Source: Metaclostridioides mangenotii (GTDB lineage Bacteria > Bacillota > Clostridia > Peptostreptococcales > Peptostreptococcaceae). Taken from it: a stretch of DNA of 64,000 bases. Below are positions 28,448 through 38,248 of this stretch, one piece after another. The notes under the pieces are model-generated. The model worked only from the letters and a program-made list of their open reading frames with translations, was not told the DNA's origin and did not search any database. A program made the position numbers and the translations under genes. The DNA is taken from the NCBI RefSeq assembly GCF_018917235.1, contig NZ_JAHLOF010000001.1:558001-622000 (forward strand), read 5' to 3'. Position 1 is the first letter of the stretch, and each line of letters starts with the position of its first letter.

Positions 28448-31400
28448 TTATTTTCTAGTAACCTTTATACCAGTCATATGATCATTAAGATTTTGTTTTT
28501 CAATTGACTCATCGTCTACTCTGTTTAACTCTAAAGCAAGAGTTTCAGATTTGATATATTCTTTAAAGTTCTCCACTGCTGCTGCTATTTCATCATCAGC
28601 GCAATAGTCAACAGTTATATTGTCAAGTACTTCAAAATCGTTAGACTTTCTAAGTTGTTGTACCTTAGATACAAACTCTCTTGCGAATCCTTCATTCTTT
28701 AAATCATCAGTCATCTTAGTATCTAATATAACGAATAGATTATTTTCTAAAACTACATTGAAGCCTTCTTTGGCCGTTATATTTGTAAGAACTGCTTCTT
28801 TTCCAAATTCAAAAGCTTCGCCGTCTAAGTCCGCAGTTAATTTATCACCATTTTCTAATTTTGTTACAACTTCATGTCCATCTAATCCATTTAACGCTTT
28901 AGTGAAAGCTCCTATTTTGCTTCCAAGCACTGGACCAACTTCTTTAAAGTTTGGTTTTAAACTAAAGTTCATAAATTCTCCAAGATCTTTTTCAAATACT
29001 ACTTCTTTAACGTTAAGCTCTTCTTTTATTAGATCTACTAGATCTCCTATTAAAGTTTCGTATTTTCCGTCAACTAATACTTTTTGAAGTGGCTGACGAA
29101 CTTTTATTTTTTCCGATTCTCTTGAAGCTCTTCCTAGAGTTACAAGATCTTTTGCTAAATCCATTTTTTCTTCTAATTTAACATCTATTAAACTATCATT
29201 CACTCTTGGATAATTTGCTAGATGAACCGATTCCTCTCCAGTCAAGTTTCTGAATAATTCTTCTGACATGAATGGTGCAAATGGAGCTATCATTTTGCAT
29301 ATACCTGTCAACAACTCGTAAGTTGTATTATAAACAGCTTTTTTATCTTCTGTAAGTTCAGTAGCCCAGAATCTTCTTCTAGATCTTCTGATGTACCAGT
29401 TAGAAAGATCATCATTTATAAAGTCTAACATCATTCTTAAAACTTTATTTAATTCAAATATATCTAAATCCTTTTCTACTTGTTTTAACAAGTTGTTGAA
29501 TTTTGATAGTATCCATCTGTCTAATTCAGGTCTATCTTTGTATTCAACGAAGAATTCACTAGGGTCAACTTCATCCATATTTGCATATAAAGTAAAGAAG
29601 TTATACACATTCTTCATTGTTCCTATAAACTTGCTTTGGATTTCTTTTAATCCCTCTTTATCAAATTTAGTTGGTGTCCATGGTGGAGATACATAAAGTA
29701 GATAGAATCTTACTGCATCTGCCCCATATTCTTCAAACAGTAGCATTGGATCTACAGTGTTTCCTCTAGACTTACTCATTTTTTTACCATCTTTATCCAA
29801 TACTAGGTCAGGAACTAGAACTCTCTTGTAAGGTGCTTTACCCATTACAAAAGTTGATATAGCTAATAATGAATAGAACCATCCTCTAGTTTGATCTATA
29901 CCTTCAGATATAAAGTCCGCTGGGAATAATTCTTCAAATCTCTCTTTATTTTCAAATGGATAATGATGTTGTGCAAATGGCATTGAACCACTATCAAACC
30001 AACAATCTATAACATCAGATACCCTTGTCATTGATCCCCCACATTTGTCACATTTAAGATGTACATCATCAACATATGGTCTGTGTAGTTCTATAGTTTT
30101 AGCATCCACTTCTTCTACAGCTTTTTCAGCAAGTTCTGCTCTTGATCCAACTGACTCTATATGACCACACTCACATCTCCAGATTGGGAAAGGAGTCCCC
30201 CAATATCTACTTCTAGATATTGCCCAGTCATTTAGATTTTCTAACCAGTTACCAAATCTCTTTTCTCCAACGAATGCTGGATACCATTCTACTGTATTGT
30301 TGTTTTCTATTAATTTATCTTTTAGTTTTGTCATCTCTATATACCAGCTTGGCTTAGCATAGTATAGTAGTGGAGTTTGACATCTCCAGCAGTGAGGGTA
30401 GTTATGCTCAACTTTCTCCTTACTATGAAGTTTATTTTCTTTTGCTAACCACTTAATTATTTCAACGTCTAGCCCATCTTCCATTACAAATTTGCCTTCC
30501 CATGGAGTTGATGTAAATTTTCCTGTTTCATCAACTGGTTGTAAAACTGGCAAACCATACTTTCTTCCTACATTGTAGTCATCTTCTCCAAAAGCTGGTG
30601 CTGTATGAACTATACCAGTACCATCTTCTGTTGTGACGTAATCACCTAATGTTACAAAGAAAGCTTTTTTGTCTGCTTCTACAAAAGGCATTAATTGTTC
30701 ATACTCGATGTACTCTAAATCTTTACCTTTCATAGTCTCTAATACTTCATAATCTTCACCTAAAACTTTATCTGCTAATGCTTTAGCTACATAGTATATT
30801 TCTTCACTCTTTTTAGCTTTTATATAGTCAACGTCAGGATTAACTGTTAAAGCTACATTTGATGGTAATGTCCAAGGAGTAGTAGTCCATGCTAAGAAAT
30901 ACTCATTTTCAGTATCTTTTCTCTTGAATTTTGCTACTAATGTATTATTTTTTATTTCTTTGTATCCTTGAGCAACCTCATGGGATGCAAGACCTGTTCC
31001 ACATCTTGGGCAGTATGGAAGTATTTTATGCCCTTCGTATATATAACCCTCTTTATTAAATTTATCTAGTATCCACCATACTGTTTCTATATAATCATTT
31101 TCAAGTGTGATATATGGATTATCTAAATCAACTTCAAATGCCATTCTATCACTCATTTTTCTCCATTGCTTCTCAAAAGAGAAAACTGACTCTCTACATT
31201 TTTGGTTGAATTCAGCTATTCCATATTCCTCAATTTGTTGTTTACTTGTTAATCCTAATTCTTTCTCAACTTGTATCTCAACAGGTAATCCATGAGTATC
31301 CCAACCTGCTTTTCTCTTTACTTGGTATCCACTCATTGTTTTGTATCTACACATTGAGTCTTTTAAAGTTCTCGATAAAACGTGGTGTACACCAGGATTT

Positions 31401-31558
31401 CCGTTAGCAGTTGGAGGCCCCTCATAGAATACGTAACTTGGATCATTTTCACCCTTTTCTAGTGTTCTATCAAGTAAGTTCATGTTTTGCCAGTAATCAA
31501 ATACATTTTCTTCTGCCTGACTTACAGTTCCGTCAAATAGTTGCTTAAATTTTGCCAT
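28448..31558 (-). CDS. ileS: Isoleucyl-tRNA synthetase, eukaryote-like type (IleRS2) with GVHH active-site motif
   Basis: Class Ia synthetase charging tRNA-Ile, 1036 residues from the ATG at 31558; a GTG three codons upstream is possible but AAAGGGTG fits the ATG. The HIGH-type motif reads NPGVHHVL (GVHH at 56-59), and KMSKS is at 593-597. The editing domain (about 185-390) and tRNA anticodon-binding domain (about 680-830) follow, with CPRCG and CDKCGG-type metal cysteines. The length and the sequence around WDTHGLPVEIQVEKELG are of the IleRS2 class, generally insensitive to mupirocin. It is controlled by an Ile T-box. Confidence 0.93.
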   Translation of the reverse strand: MAKFKQLFDGTVSQAEENVFDYWQNMNLLDRTLEKGENDPSYVFYEGPPTANGNPGVHHVLSRTLKDSMCRYKTMSGYQVKRKAGWDTHGLPVEIQVEKELGLTSKQQIEEYGIAEFNQKCRESVFSFEKQWRKMSDRMAFEVDLDNPYITLENDYIETVWWILDKFNKEGYIYEGHKILPYCPRCGTGLASHEVAQGYKEIKNNTLVAKFKRKDTENEYFLAWTTTPWTLPSNVALTVNPDVDYIKAKKSEEIYYVAKALADKVLGEDYEVLETMKGKDLEYIEYEQLMPFVEADKKAFFVTLGDYVTTEDGTGIVHTAPAFGEDDYNVGRKYGLPVLQPVDETGKFTSTPWEGKFVMEDGLDVEIIKWLAKENKLHSKEKVEHNYPHCWRCQTPLLYYAKPSWYIEMTKLKDKLIENNNTVEWYPAFVGEKRFGNWLENLNDWAISRSRYWGTPFPIWRCECGHIESVGSRAELAEKAVEEVDAKTIELHRPYVDDVHLKCDKCGGSMTRVSDVIDCWFDSGSMPFAQHHYPFENKERFEELFPADFISEGIDQTRGWFYSLLAISTFVMGKAPYKRVLVPDLVLDKDGKKMSKSRGNTVDPMLLFEEYGADAVRFYLLYVSPPWTPTKFDKEGLKEIQSKFIGTMKNVYNFFTLYANMDEVDPSEFFVEYKDRPELDRWILSKFNNLLKQVEKDLDIFELNKVLRMMLDFINDDLSNWYIRRSRRRFWATELTEDKKAVYNTTYELLTGICKMIAPFAPFMSEELFRNLTGEESVHLANYPRVNDSLIDVKLEEKMDLAKDLVTLGRASRESEKIKVRQPLQKVLVDGKYETLIGDLVDLIKEELNVKEVVFEKDLGEFMNFSLKPNFKEVGPVLGSKIGAFTKALNGLDGHEVVTKLENGDKLTADLDGEAFEFGKEAVLTNITAKEGFNVVLENNLFVILDTKMTDDLKNEGFAREFVSKVQQLRKSNDFEVLDNITVDYCADDEIAAAVENFKEYIKSETLALELNRVDDESIEKQNLNDHMTGIKVTRK

Positions 31559-31601
31559 ATATATCACCCTTTCTGTTATTTTTAATATAATATTTTGAAA
31601 C

Positions 31602-31855
31602 TAAAAAAACTCGTCACCTTATAAAAATATAAGGGACGAGTTGTAGTCGCGTTACCACCCTAATTCTAGACAAAATTGCCTAGCACTCTGGCATCTTTAA
31701 CGGAATTACCCGGCACAGCTTATTAGATTTAATCGTTCAGCCTGCAACTTAGGAGTGATCTTCAACTTTATTAAACTTATTGGCTCTCAGCTAACCCAAT
31801 TCTCTGTAAAATCGCTTAAAGTTTACTGTCTCCATCTTTGTCTTTGTTTCTATTG
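31602..31855 (-). promoter_or_regulatory. T-box leader with Ile specifier (AUC) upstream of ileS
   Basis: On the minus strand the specifier loop reads TGAAG ATC ACT (ATC at 31757-31759). The T-box core AGGGTGGTAACGCG is at about 31648-31661. The terminator stem AACTCGTC..CCTTATA / TATAAGG-GACGAGTT (31605-31642) ends in a T-run. The codon agrees with the downstream gene. Confidence 0.93.
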
Positions 31856-31936
31856 ATGTGTATACTACGAAATTATATATCATATTTTTGAAATCGTCAA
31901 TACATTATTTTAAAATATAAAATTTTCTGGCAATTA

Positions 31937-32542
31937 CTACAGAGTAGTAGCTGCTTCATCATCAATATCTGCAGATTTTTCAATATTAATATTAGATTCA
32001 GAATCTGTTGATGCAAATTTATCAATATTCTTCAAACTTGTATTTTCATACTTGTACACTGCTGTACCTTCAAATATATTTCCACAATTATCATCTACAT
32101 CGTAGAATATTTCATCTATACTCCTAGTCTCTTCTTCAAGTAAAGATTTGAATTTATTTCTAAATATCTTAAATTCCTTTACTAGAGAATCATACTCTTT
32201 TCTTATTTCAACAACACGATTATTAGCTTGTTCAATAATTTGTCTAGCTTTTAGATCAGCTTCTTCAACAATTATCTTAGCTTTTTTATTTGCTGCACTG
32301 CAAGTGTCTTCTGCAGTACTTTGTGCTGTTATCAAAGTTGCTTTTAGCGTTTCTTCGATGTTCTCGTATTTGTTTATTTGATCTTGATACATCGAAAGCT
32401 TATCTTTTAAATTTCTATTTTCATTTGTTATCTGTTCATAGTCTTCTTTAACAATGTCTAAAAATTCATCAACGTCTTCTTCTCTATAGCCCCTTAACCC
32501 TTTTTTAAACTCTTTGTTTTCTATATCCATTGGAGTTAACAT
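31937..32542 (-). CDS. divIVA: DivIVA domain protein
   Basis: Coiled-coil protein that binds negatively curved membrane at poles and septa and recruits division or sporulation proteins. It has 201 residues. The N-terminal lipid-binding segment MLTPMDIENKEFKKGLRGYREEDVDEFLD is characteristic, followed by a long coiled coil (about 30-145). The C-terminal 50 residues are acidic and non-conserved. It ends the yggS-sepF-yggT-ylmH-divIVA run. Confidence 0.93.
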   Translation of the reverse strand: MLTPMDIENKEFKKGLRGYREEDVDEFLDIVKEDYEQITNENRNLKDKLSMYQDQINKYENIEETLKATLITAQSTAEDTCSAANKKAKIIVEEADLKARQIIEQANNRVVEIRKEYDSLVKEFKIFRNKFKSLLEEETRSIDEIFYDVDDNCGNIFEGTAVYKYENTSLKNIDKFASTDSESNINIEKSADIDDEAATTL

Positions 32543-32573
32543 CGATTTTCCTCCCTGCTACAATAATTATTAC

Positions 32574-33359
32574 TTAAACAAGTAACCTCACTTTTAATTT
32601 GAGGCGCCCCTTTTTAGTTTGTTCACCTATATCTTCTATCTCTATCCTGCCTTTTCCTCTAACAGAAATTAAATCTCCACTTTTTATTGTTCTCGTTTTA
32701 GAGGATATACACTCAAAGTTTACGTTAACTTTGCTAGAATTTATATATTTTTGACTATCCTGTCTCGATATATCATATACCGCACTTATTACGCAGTCTA
32801 GTCTCTCAGACTGAACAGTCATACTTTTTTCTTTATATTTTGGCTCGGACATGACAAGCTCATCTCTTGAAATCTCTGTAACTCTTACAGTATTTCTAGA
32901 GACTTTTTCTAAATTTATGATCAAAAAATCACAAATTTCCTTGTCGACTACAACTTGACAAAAATCGTCGTGTATAATTATATCTCCAATTTTCTCTCTT
33001 TTAATCCCTAAGTTTAAGATTGCGCCTAGATAATCTTTATGCGAAATACTCTTAAATTTAAAGTTACCCTCTACTTGTAAAAACTTAATTCCAGCTTCTA
33101 CATCATCATGTTCCATATAGTGAGGATATATAGACACTACGCATCTTTCAGCCCCGTCAAATCCACCATCGAAACTATATTTTAGATCGTTAAACGAGTT
33201 TAGTATTGAAATAGCATTATTAACTTCATATGGATTTAAAAATTCTGTATATCTTATATCATAGTTTTTCAAGCATCTATTTGCCTTATCGATAACTTTA
33301 AACATCTTATTTTTTAAGTCTATATCTTTTATATGATTTGTTAATGTTAGTTTGTCCAT
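32574..33359 (-). CDS. ylmH: YlmH-family S4 RNA-binding protein
   Basis: A 261-residue protein with a YlmH N-terminal region and a C-terminal S4 domain (about 185-250, SERLDCVISAVYDISRQDSQKYI then KSGDLISVRGKGRI). Members have been linked to rescue of obstructed ribosomal large subunits and to division. It sits between yggT and divIVA as usual. Confidence 0.9.
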   Translation of the reverse strand: MDKLTLTNHIKDIDLKNKMFKVIDKANRCLKNYDIRYTEFLNPYEVNNAISILNSFNDLKYSFDGGFDGAERCVVSIYPHYMEHDDVEAGIKFLQVEGNFKFKSISHKDYLGAILNLGIKREKIGDIIIHDDFCQVVVDKEICDFLIINLEKVSRNTVRVTEISRDELVMSEPKYKEKSMTVQSERLDCVISAVYDISRQDSQKYINSSKVNVNFECISSKTRTIKSGDLISVRGKGRIEIEDIGEQTKKGRLKLKVRLLV

Positions 33360-33365
33360 AATTTA

Positions 33366-33638
33366 TTAAATAAAAATAGATATTATTATCCTTTCAATAA
33401 CAATCAATACCAATATCGCAATCATCGGAGAAAAATCTATAGGCCCATTAGTATATTTATACATTAAATTTCTTATTGGATTTTCTATTGGGTATGTCAA
33501 TGTATCTAAAAAATCGTATATTTTACTTTGCCTTCCGCCAGGAAACCAAGTCATAAGACTTTTAATAACTATAGCCCAAGTCAATATCTCAATAAGTTTC
33601 AATAAAACATTTAAGATAGTAAATTGTATACTTCCCAT
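33366..33638 (-). CDS. yggT: YggT family membrane protein
   Basis: A 90-residue protein with two hydrophobic segments (about 6-27 and 65-88) and the family stretch LMTWFPGG...YPIENPIRNLM. It is of unknown exact role, almost always in the sepF-divIVA cluster, and lies 6 bases upstream of ylmH. Confidence 0.9.
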   Translation of the reverse strand: MGSIQFTILNVLLKLIEILTWAIVIKSLMTWFPGGRQSKIYDFLDTLTYPIENPIRNLMYKYTNGPIDFSPMIAILVLIVIERIIISIFI

Positions 33639-33655
33639 GTTTCAACCACCTTTTA

Positions 33656-34114
33656 TTATTTATTTTGCCAAGGGAAAAATGCTTTACTCTCTAACTCTTT
33701 TTTCATGTTAGCGTCTATATCCACGTTATTCGGAGCTAATATAAATATTGATTTAGAAACCTTTTGTATGCTTCCATCTAACACATAAACAGCACCGTTC
33801 ATAAAGTTGAAAATAGATTTACGCACTTCTGTACTAGCTAGACCTTCTAGGTTTACTATTACAGCTCTTCTTTGTTTTAAATGATCCGCTATTGTAGCTG
33901 CATCATCATATACTTTAGGTTCAACAATTACAACCTTCATTTGATTTGCTGTATGTAAATTCACTATTTTACTTCCCTTAGTTGCGCTGAAAGCACTGCT
34001 TAAATCCTCTTCCCCAACAACAGGCTCCACACTTTCATCGTATTCTTCTTCTATAAACTCTTCATCTTCCTCTACTATCCAATTTTTGAATTTTGTTATT
34101 ATTCCATCTCCCAC
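33656..34114 (-). CDS. sepF: Cell division protein SepF
   Basis: Membrane-binding partner of FtsZ that forms rings and tethers the Z ring. It has 152 residues: an N-terminal amphipathic helix (about 1-14), an acidic linker, and a C-terminal SepF domain with KVVIVEPKVYDDAATIADHLKQRRAVIVNLEG. It lies between yggS and yggT. Confidence 0.94.
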   Translation of the reverse strand: MGDGIITKFKNWIVEEDEEFIEEEYDESVEPVVGEEDLSSAFSATKGSKIVNLHTANQMKVVIVEPKVYDDAATIADHLKQRRAVIVNLEGLASTEVRKSIFNFMNGAVYVLDGSIQKVSKSIFILAPNNVDIDANMKKELESKAFFPWQNK

Positions 34115-34169
34115 TGTTTAGACCTCCTTAGTTAATATAATTCTTATTTTTTACCTTTTTTATACTAAA

Positions 34170-34877
34170 TTACTTATTTATACTATAATCTCTTTTCCCA
34201 AATATCGAAGTCCCTACTCTTACTATAGTTGCCCCTTCTTCAATGGCTATTTTATAATCATGACTCATACCCATAGATAAAACATCCATATTGACATTTG
34301 GTATATTTAGATTCTTTATCTCATTTGATAGTTCTTTTAAACCTTTAAATACGTTTCTTACTTCATGTTCATTCTCTGTAAATGGCGCCATTGTCATCAT
34401 GCCTTCAATTTTAATATTTTTAAAATTAATAGAAACTTCCTTAACAAAATCTACGACATCTTCTCTATATATACCGTGTTTGGACTCTTCTTTAGATATA
34501 TTTACCTGAACTAGACATTTAATAGTTCTATCTTGCTTTTCAGCCTGCTTTTGAATTTCTTTTGCTAGAGAAATCCTATCCAAAGAATGTATCATATCTA
34601 CTTTATCGATTATATACTTTACTTTATTTGTCTGTAAAGAACCTATTAGGTGCCAATTTACTTTATCCCCAATAACATCAAACTTTCTGACAAGCTCCTG
34701 TGGCTTATTTTCACCAGCTTCTGTAACTCCATTTGCCACTGCTTCTTCTATAGCATCTATTTCTACAGTTTTAGTAACAGCTAATAGAGTAACTTCTTCT
34801 TCTAATCGACCTGCTTTTTCGGCAGCCTTCTTTATAGACTTTCTAATTTCAAACAAATTTTCTTTAATAGACTCCAT
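34170..34877 (-). CDS. YggS/PLPBP family pyridoxal phosphate homeostasis protein
   Basis: PLP-binding protein controlling vitamin B6 and amino acid balance. It has 235 residues in an alanine-racemase-like barrel with the PLP lysine in LLAVTKTV, then GENKPQELVRK, WHLIGSLQTNK and the phosphate-binding SMGMSHDY. It is upstream of sepF as in other Firmicutes (ylmE). Confidence 0.94.
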   Translation of the reverse strand: MESIKENLFEIRKSIKKAAEKAGRLEEEVTLLAVTKTVEIDAIEEAVANGVTEAGENKPQELVRKFDVIGDKVNWHLIGSLQTNKVKYIIDKVDMIHSLDRISLAKEIQKQAEKQDRTIKCLVQVNISKEESKHGIYREDVVDFVKEVSINFKNIKIEGMMTMAPFTENEHEVRNVFKGLKELSNEIKNLNIPNVNMDVLSMGMSHDYKIAIEEGATIVRVGTSIFGKRDYSINK

Positions 34878-34885
34878 TTTACCAC

Positions 34886-35521
34886 CTACTTTATTCTTAT
34901 ATTTGTGTTTATACTATTAGGTTTTAAAATGATCCTATTGTGCAAATTTACTGTATCAGATTTTTCTTTTTCATTTTTATAATAATCTACATAAACATAA
35001 TTATCGTCTTCATGAATTATATTCTCTAGATACTTGAATTTTGCACGTTGGTATTCTTCATCTACAACAAACACACCTTGCTTATTATTTTTTATTCTAA
35101 CTGAAGTCTTAGGTATCCTAAAACAGTCTATATGCTTATATATTATATCAAATTCTCGGTCGCTTGTATTGTAATTTACAACATTTTCGTCATTTATTTT
35201 TAATCTAAGCAAGTTTTTTCCCGCACTAAGGTAAATTTTGTATACATTTGCATCAATATTTACTCCATCATACTCAATTACTACGTTTTGACCTTCTTCA
35301 TATTTTTTTATAGATTTATCATCTATGTACGTAGTAAAAAAAGTTTTTTCACTGTTAACATCTTTCTCTACTATCCCTTTTACACTACTTTTCAAGTCAA
35401 ATTCCTTAGCTTCAACTGTCAAAAGATTTATATTTATTCCAATAAAAAATACAACAACATAAAAAAATAAATAAACTATCAGTCCTAAAATTAAAACTCT
35501 AGATTTGTTGATTTTTTTCAA
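34886..35521 (-). CDS. HlyD-like membrane-anchored protein of unknown role
   Basis: From the TTG at 35521 (with AGGGGGAG just upstream) the product is 212 residues: one N-terminal membrane anchor (about 7-29) and an extracellular domain with a barrel-sandwich-like pattern (SSVKGIVEKD, EEGQNVVIEYDG) that resembles periplasmic adaptor proteins. A similar HlyD-like gene precedes yggS in many clostridia. No transporter partner lies nearby. A longer frame with an ATG-like start at 35575 lacks a ribosome site. It would be the first gene of the division cluster. Confidence 0.65.
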   Translation of the reverse strand: MKKINKSRVLILGLIVYLFFYVVVFFIGININLLTVEAKEFDLKSSVKGIVEKDVNSEKTFFTTYIDDKSIKKYEEGQNVVIEYDGVNIDANVYKIYLSAGKNLLRLKINDENVVNYNTSDREFDIIYKHIDCFRIPKTSVRIKNNKQGVFVVDEEYQRAKFKYLENIIHEDDNYVYVDYYKNEKEKSDTVNLHNRIILKPNSINTNIRIK

Positions 35522-35582
35522 GGTCACTCCCCCTATAATCTTATCATCATACCTATATATAAAAAACAATATCAATTATATA

Positions 35583-35618
35583 GATAAGAATTATCATTAT
35601 CTAAATATAGTCATTCAA
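35583..35618 (-). promoter_or_regulatory. Promoter overlapped by a Fur-box-like sequence
   Basis: On the minus strand TTGAAT (35613-35618) is followed after 17 bases by GATAAT (35590-35595). GATAAGAATTATCATTATC at 35583-35601 (plus strand) matches 16 of 19 positions of the classical Fur consensus and covers the -10 region. It lies about 65 bases upstream of the HlyD-like gene. Confidence 0.55.
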
Positions 35619-35768
35619 TAGAAGATTAATATCCTTCTTACTAATTATTTCTGCTTGTTGACATAATATCCTTTGAAAAATAATTTACTAATTCCATCTT
35701 TATTAGACTTTTTATAAGTCTATCTCTGATTATGTATTTAATATCTTTTTATTTTGCGTATTTAATCT

Positions 35769-35819
35769 AAAAAGTTCCTCTACGCTAAGAACATAATATA
35801 GCATAGAGGAAACTTTTTA
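35769..35819 (-). terminator. Intrinsic terminator after brnQ
   Basis: Long stem AAAAAGTTCCTCTA(C)GCTA / TAGC(A)TAGAGGAAACTTTTT, T-run on the minus strand, just after the brnQ stop codon. The rest of the 302-base gap to the HlyD-like gene holds that gene's promoter and nothing else I recognise. Confidence 0.85.
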
Positions 35820-35823
35820 TAAC

Positions 35824-37113
35824 TTATACATTAGCTTTGGATTTATTAGAACTCTTAATAAATACCCCAATTAATCCAAATACAATAGCTGGACATACCC
35901 AGTTAAATCCTAAATTCGTTAGTGGAAGGTTGTTTATAAATTCAAAATTTCCAGTCATACTGTATATTACATTCAATGCACTCGTAGTTAACGTTGCATA
36001 CGCTGCGCCTTTAAATGCATTGTCATTTTTTATATATGCCCCTGCAAGAGTCATTAAAACTAAGACAAGAAGCACTGGATAAACTAACTGTAGTATTGGC
36101 ACTGAAAAATTTATGATAAAATCGACACCTAAGTTTGCTATAACTGTACTAGCAACGCAAATTCCTATAACATACTGTTCGTAAGTCAATTTAGTTATAC
36201 CTGCAAAATAATTTGAAATAGCAGAAGTAAGTCCTATAGATGTTGTTAAACACGCTAATGCCACAATAACTCCTAGTATAACTTTACCAGTATACCCAAA
36301 CAATAGATTTGTTATTTCTACTAATAAAGAAGCTTGGGGTACATCTGTTCCAAACATTGTAGAAACCGTTGAGCCTAAAAATGCTAGACCTCCATATACT
36401 AGTCCTAAAAATACACAAGCTACTATGCCTGATTTAATCGTCATTCCTATTTTTTCTTTTTCATCCGTATAACCTTTATGAGCCAAAGACAATAACATGA
36501 TTGTCGCCATAGATGCGGCACCTAAAGCATCCATCGTCTGATACCCCTGTGTAAATCCAACTGCAAACAAGTTGTCTTCTATCAATTGCCCAGGATTTGC
36601 TTCTGCAATCGGTGAAATTACTCCCTTCATTATAAGTAAAAATAATATTAATAATAAGGCTGGTGTTAAAAATTTTCCAATTATATCTATAACCCTTGAC
36701 CCCTTTATTGTAAGTACTAATGTAAGAGCAAAAAATACAACTGAAGCAATAATTCTAGCTATACTTCCATACTCACCTATGATAGGTGTTATCCCCATCT
36801 CATATGTAGTTGCTGCCGTTCTAGGTATAACTAATAATGCAAGACACGATAGAGCCGCAATACTAATTATTCTTGCCAAGGTCTTTCCTGATCTAGATAA
36901 TATATCATCCAAACTACCAGAACACTTCGCAGATGCAATTATAACTAAAAGTGCAATACCAGCATCTGCAAGTACAAAAGCAAATATTGATACTAGCCAG
37001 CTCTGTCCAGACACTAAGCCTAAATACGGCGGAAACAGTAAGTTACCTGCCCCAAAAAACATAGAAAAAAGTGCGAATCCAACGATTATAATATCTTTCA
37101 TCTGTTTGCTCAT
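35824..37113 (-). CDS. brnQ: Branched-chain amino acid transport protein (LIVCS family, BrnQ)
   Basis: Sodium-coupled importer of leucine, isoleucine and valine. It has 429 residues, about 12 membrane segments, and the family start GFALFSMFFGAGNLLFPPYLG. It is last in the aminotransferase-iorA-iorB-buk-brnQ direction, 26 bases after buk, and is followed by a terminator. The position suggests it feeds amino acids to the catabolic enzymes upstream. Confidence 0.93.
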   Translation of the reverse strand: MSKQMKDIIIVGFALFSMFFGAGNLLFPPYLGLVSGQSWLVSIFAFVLADAGIALLVIIASAKCSGSLDDILSRSGKTLARIISIAALSCLALLVIPRTAATTYEMGITPIIGEYGSIARIIASVVFFALTLVLTIKGSRVIDIIGKFLTPALLLILFLLIMKGVISPIAEANPGQLIEDNLFAVGFTQGYQTMDALGAASMATIMLLSLAHKGYTDEKEKIGMTIKSGIVACVFLGLVYGGLAFLGSTVSTMFGTDVPQASLLVEITNLLFGYTGKVILGVIVALACLTTSIGLTSAISNYFAGITKLTYEQYVIGICVASTVIANLGVDFIINFSVPILQLVYPVLLVLVLMTLAGAYIKNDNAFKGAAYATLTTSALNVIYSMTGNFEFINNLPLTNLGFNWVCPAIVFGLIGVFIKSSNKSKANV

Positions 37114-37139
37114 GATTGTTCCCCCAATCTTTAAAAAGG

Positions 37140-38216
37140 TTAATATTTAGTTTCTTTAAATTCCCAATAAGACTCTTCTTTCCTTAATACTCTAAGCACT
37201 CCATATGCTAGTGATTCAAGTTCATTCTCACCAGGCATAATTTCAACATGAGATAAAAACTTAACTCTTTCTTCAAGTTCAGACGTGAATTTTTTAGAAT
37301 AAGCTATTCCTCCTGTAATAATTATTGCATCTACATAACCATTAACTACTGTGGCCATTTCTCCAATTCCTTTGGCTATTTGATATATCATAGCATCATA
37401 TATTAATTTTGCCCTCGCATCACCATCTTCTATCTTCTTTTCTACATCTCTTACATCTGCAGTATTCAAGTGTGAAACAATACCACCTTTACCCCTTATC
37501 ATTTTAAGTATTTCTGATTGTGAATACTCTCCAGAAAAACACATTTTTGCTAACTTTGTTCCTGGAATTCTACCAGATCGTTGAGGTGAAAATGGCCCTT
37601 CATCATCTGACAACATATCAACCATTTTCCCTTTTTTATGTAGATATATTGTAGCTCCACCACCTACATGAGCTACAATTAAGTTTAAGTTTTTATAATC
37701 TTTATGTGAATCTTTAGCATACTTAAGTGCCATTGCCCTTGTATTTAATGCATGTCCTGTGCTAGATCGCTCAACATCCTTAATCCCAGTAACTCTAGCT
37801 ATATCTTCCATCTCGTCAACTGCCACCGAATCATAAATAAATGCGTCAATTTGTAATGGCTTTGCAATTGAACTAGCTATAACTGCACCCAAGTTTGATG
37901 CATGTTCTAAAATTGCTCTATTTTCTAGATAATCAAGCATTTCATCATTTACTTTATAAGCTCCCGATTTTACTGGTGGAAGCGCTCCTCCTCTTCCGAC
38001 TACAGCATTAATTGTGCTTACATCTATATTATTTTCATCTAACGCTTTTAAAACGGACTCTTTCCTCATTTTAAATTGGTCAAATACCCTTTTATATTTA
38101 TCTACCTCTTCTGAAGGATACTCTATAGAGCTGGACATTTTCAGAATATCATTGTCATAAACAGCAATTTTTGTAGATGTAGACCCTGGATTTACGGCTA
38201 AAATTCTATAAGACAT
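37140..38216 (-). CDS. buk: Butyrate kinase (or branched-chain acyl kinase)
   Basis: ASKHA-fold kinase making ATP from acyl-phosphate. It is 358 residues, with the acetate-kinase family start ILAVNPGSTSTKIAVYD, the glycine loop VAHVGGGATIYLHKKGKMVDM, and IPGTKLAK. No phosphotransbutyrylase (ptb) is adjacent, unlike classical buk loci. With iorAB and brnQ next to it, the substrate could be an acyl-phosphate from a branched-chain or aromatic amino acid; that is inference. Confidence 0.9.
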   Translation of the reverse strand: MSYRILAVNPGSTSTKIAVYDNDILKMSSSIEYPSEEVDKYKRVFDQFKMRKESVLKALDENNIDVSTINAVVGRGGALPPVKSGAYKVNDEMLDYLENRAILEHASNLGAVIASSIAKPLQIDAFIYDSVAVDEMEDIARVTGIKDVERSSTGHALNTRAMALKYAKDSHKDYKNLNLIVAHVGGGATIYLHKKGKMVDMLSDDEGPFSPQRSGRIPGTKLAKMCFSGEYSQSEILKMIRGKGGIVSHLNTADVRDVEKKIEDGDARAKLIYDAMIYQIAKGIGEMATVVNGYVDAIIITGGIAYSKKFTSELEERVKFLSHVEIMPGENELESLAYGVLRVLRKEESYWEFKETKY

Positions 38217-38248
38217 ATTTCTACTCCCTTTCCCTATTCTTAGACATT

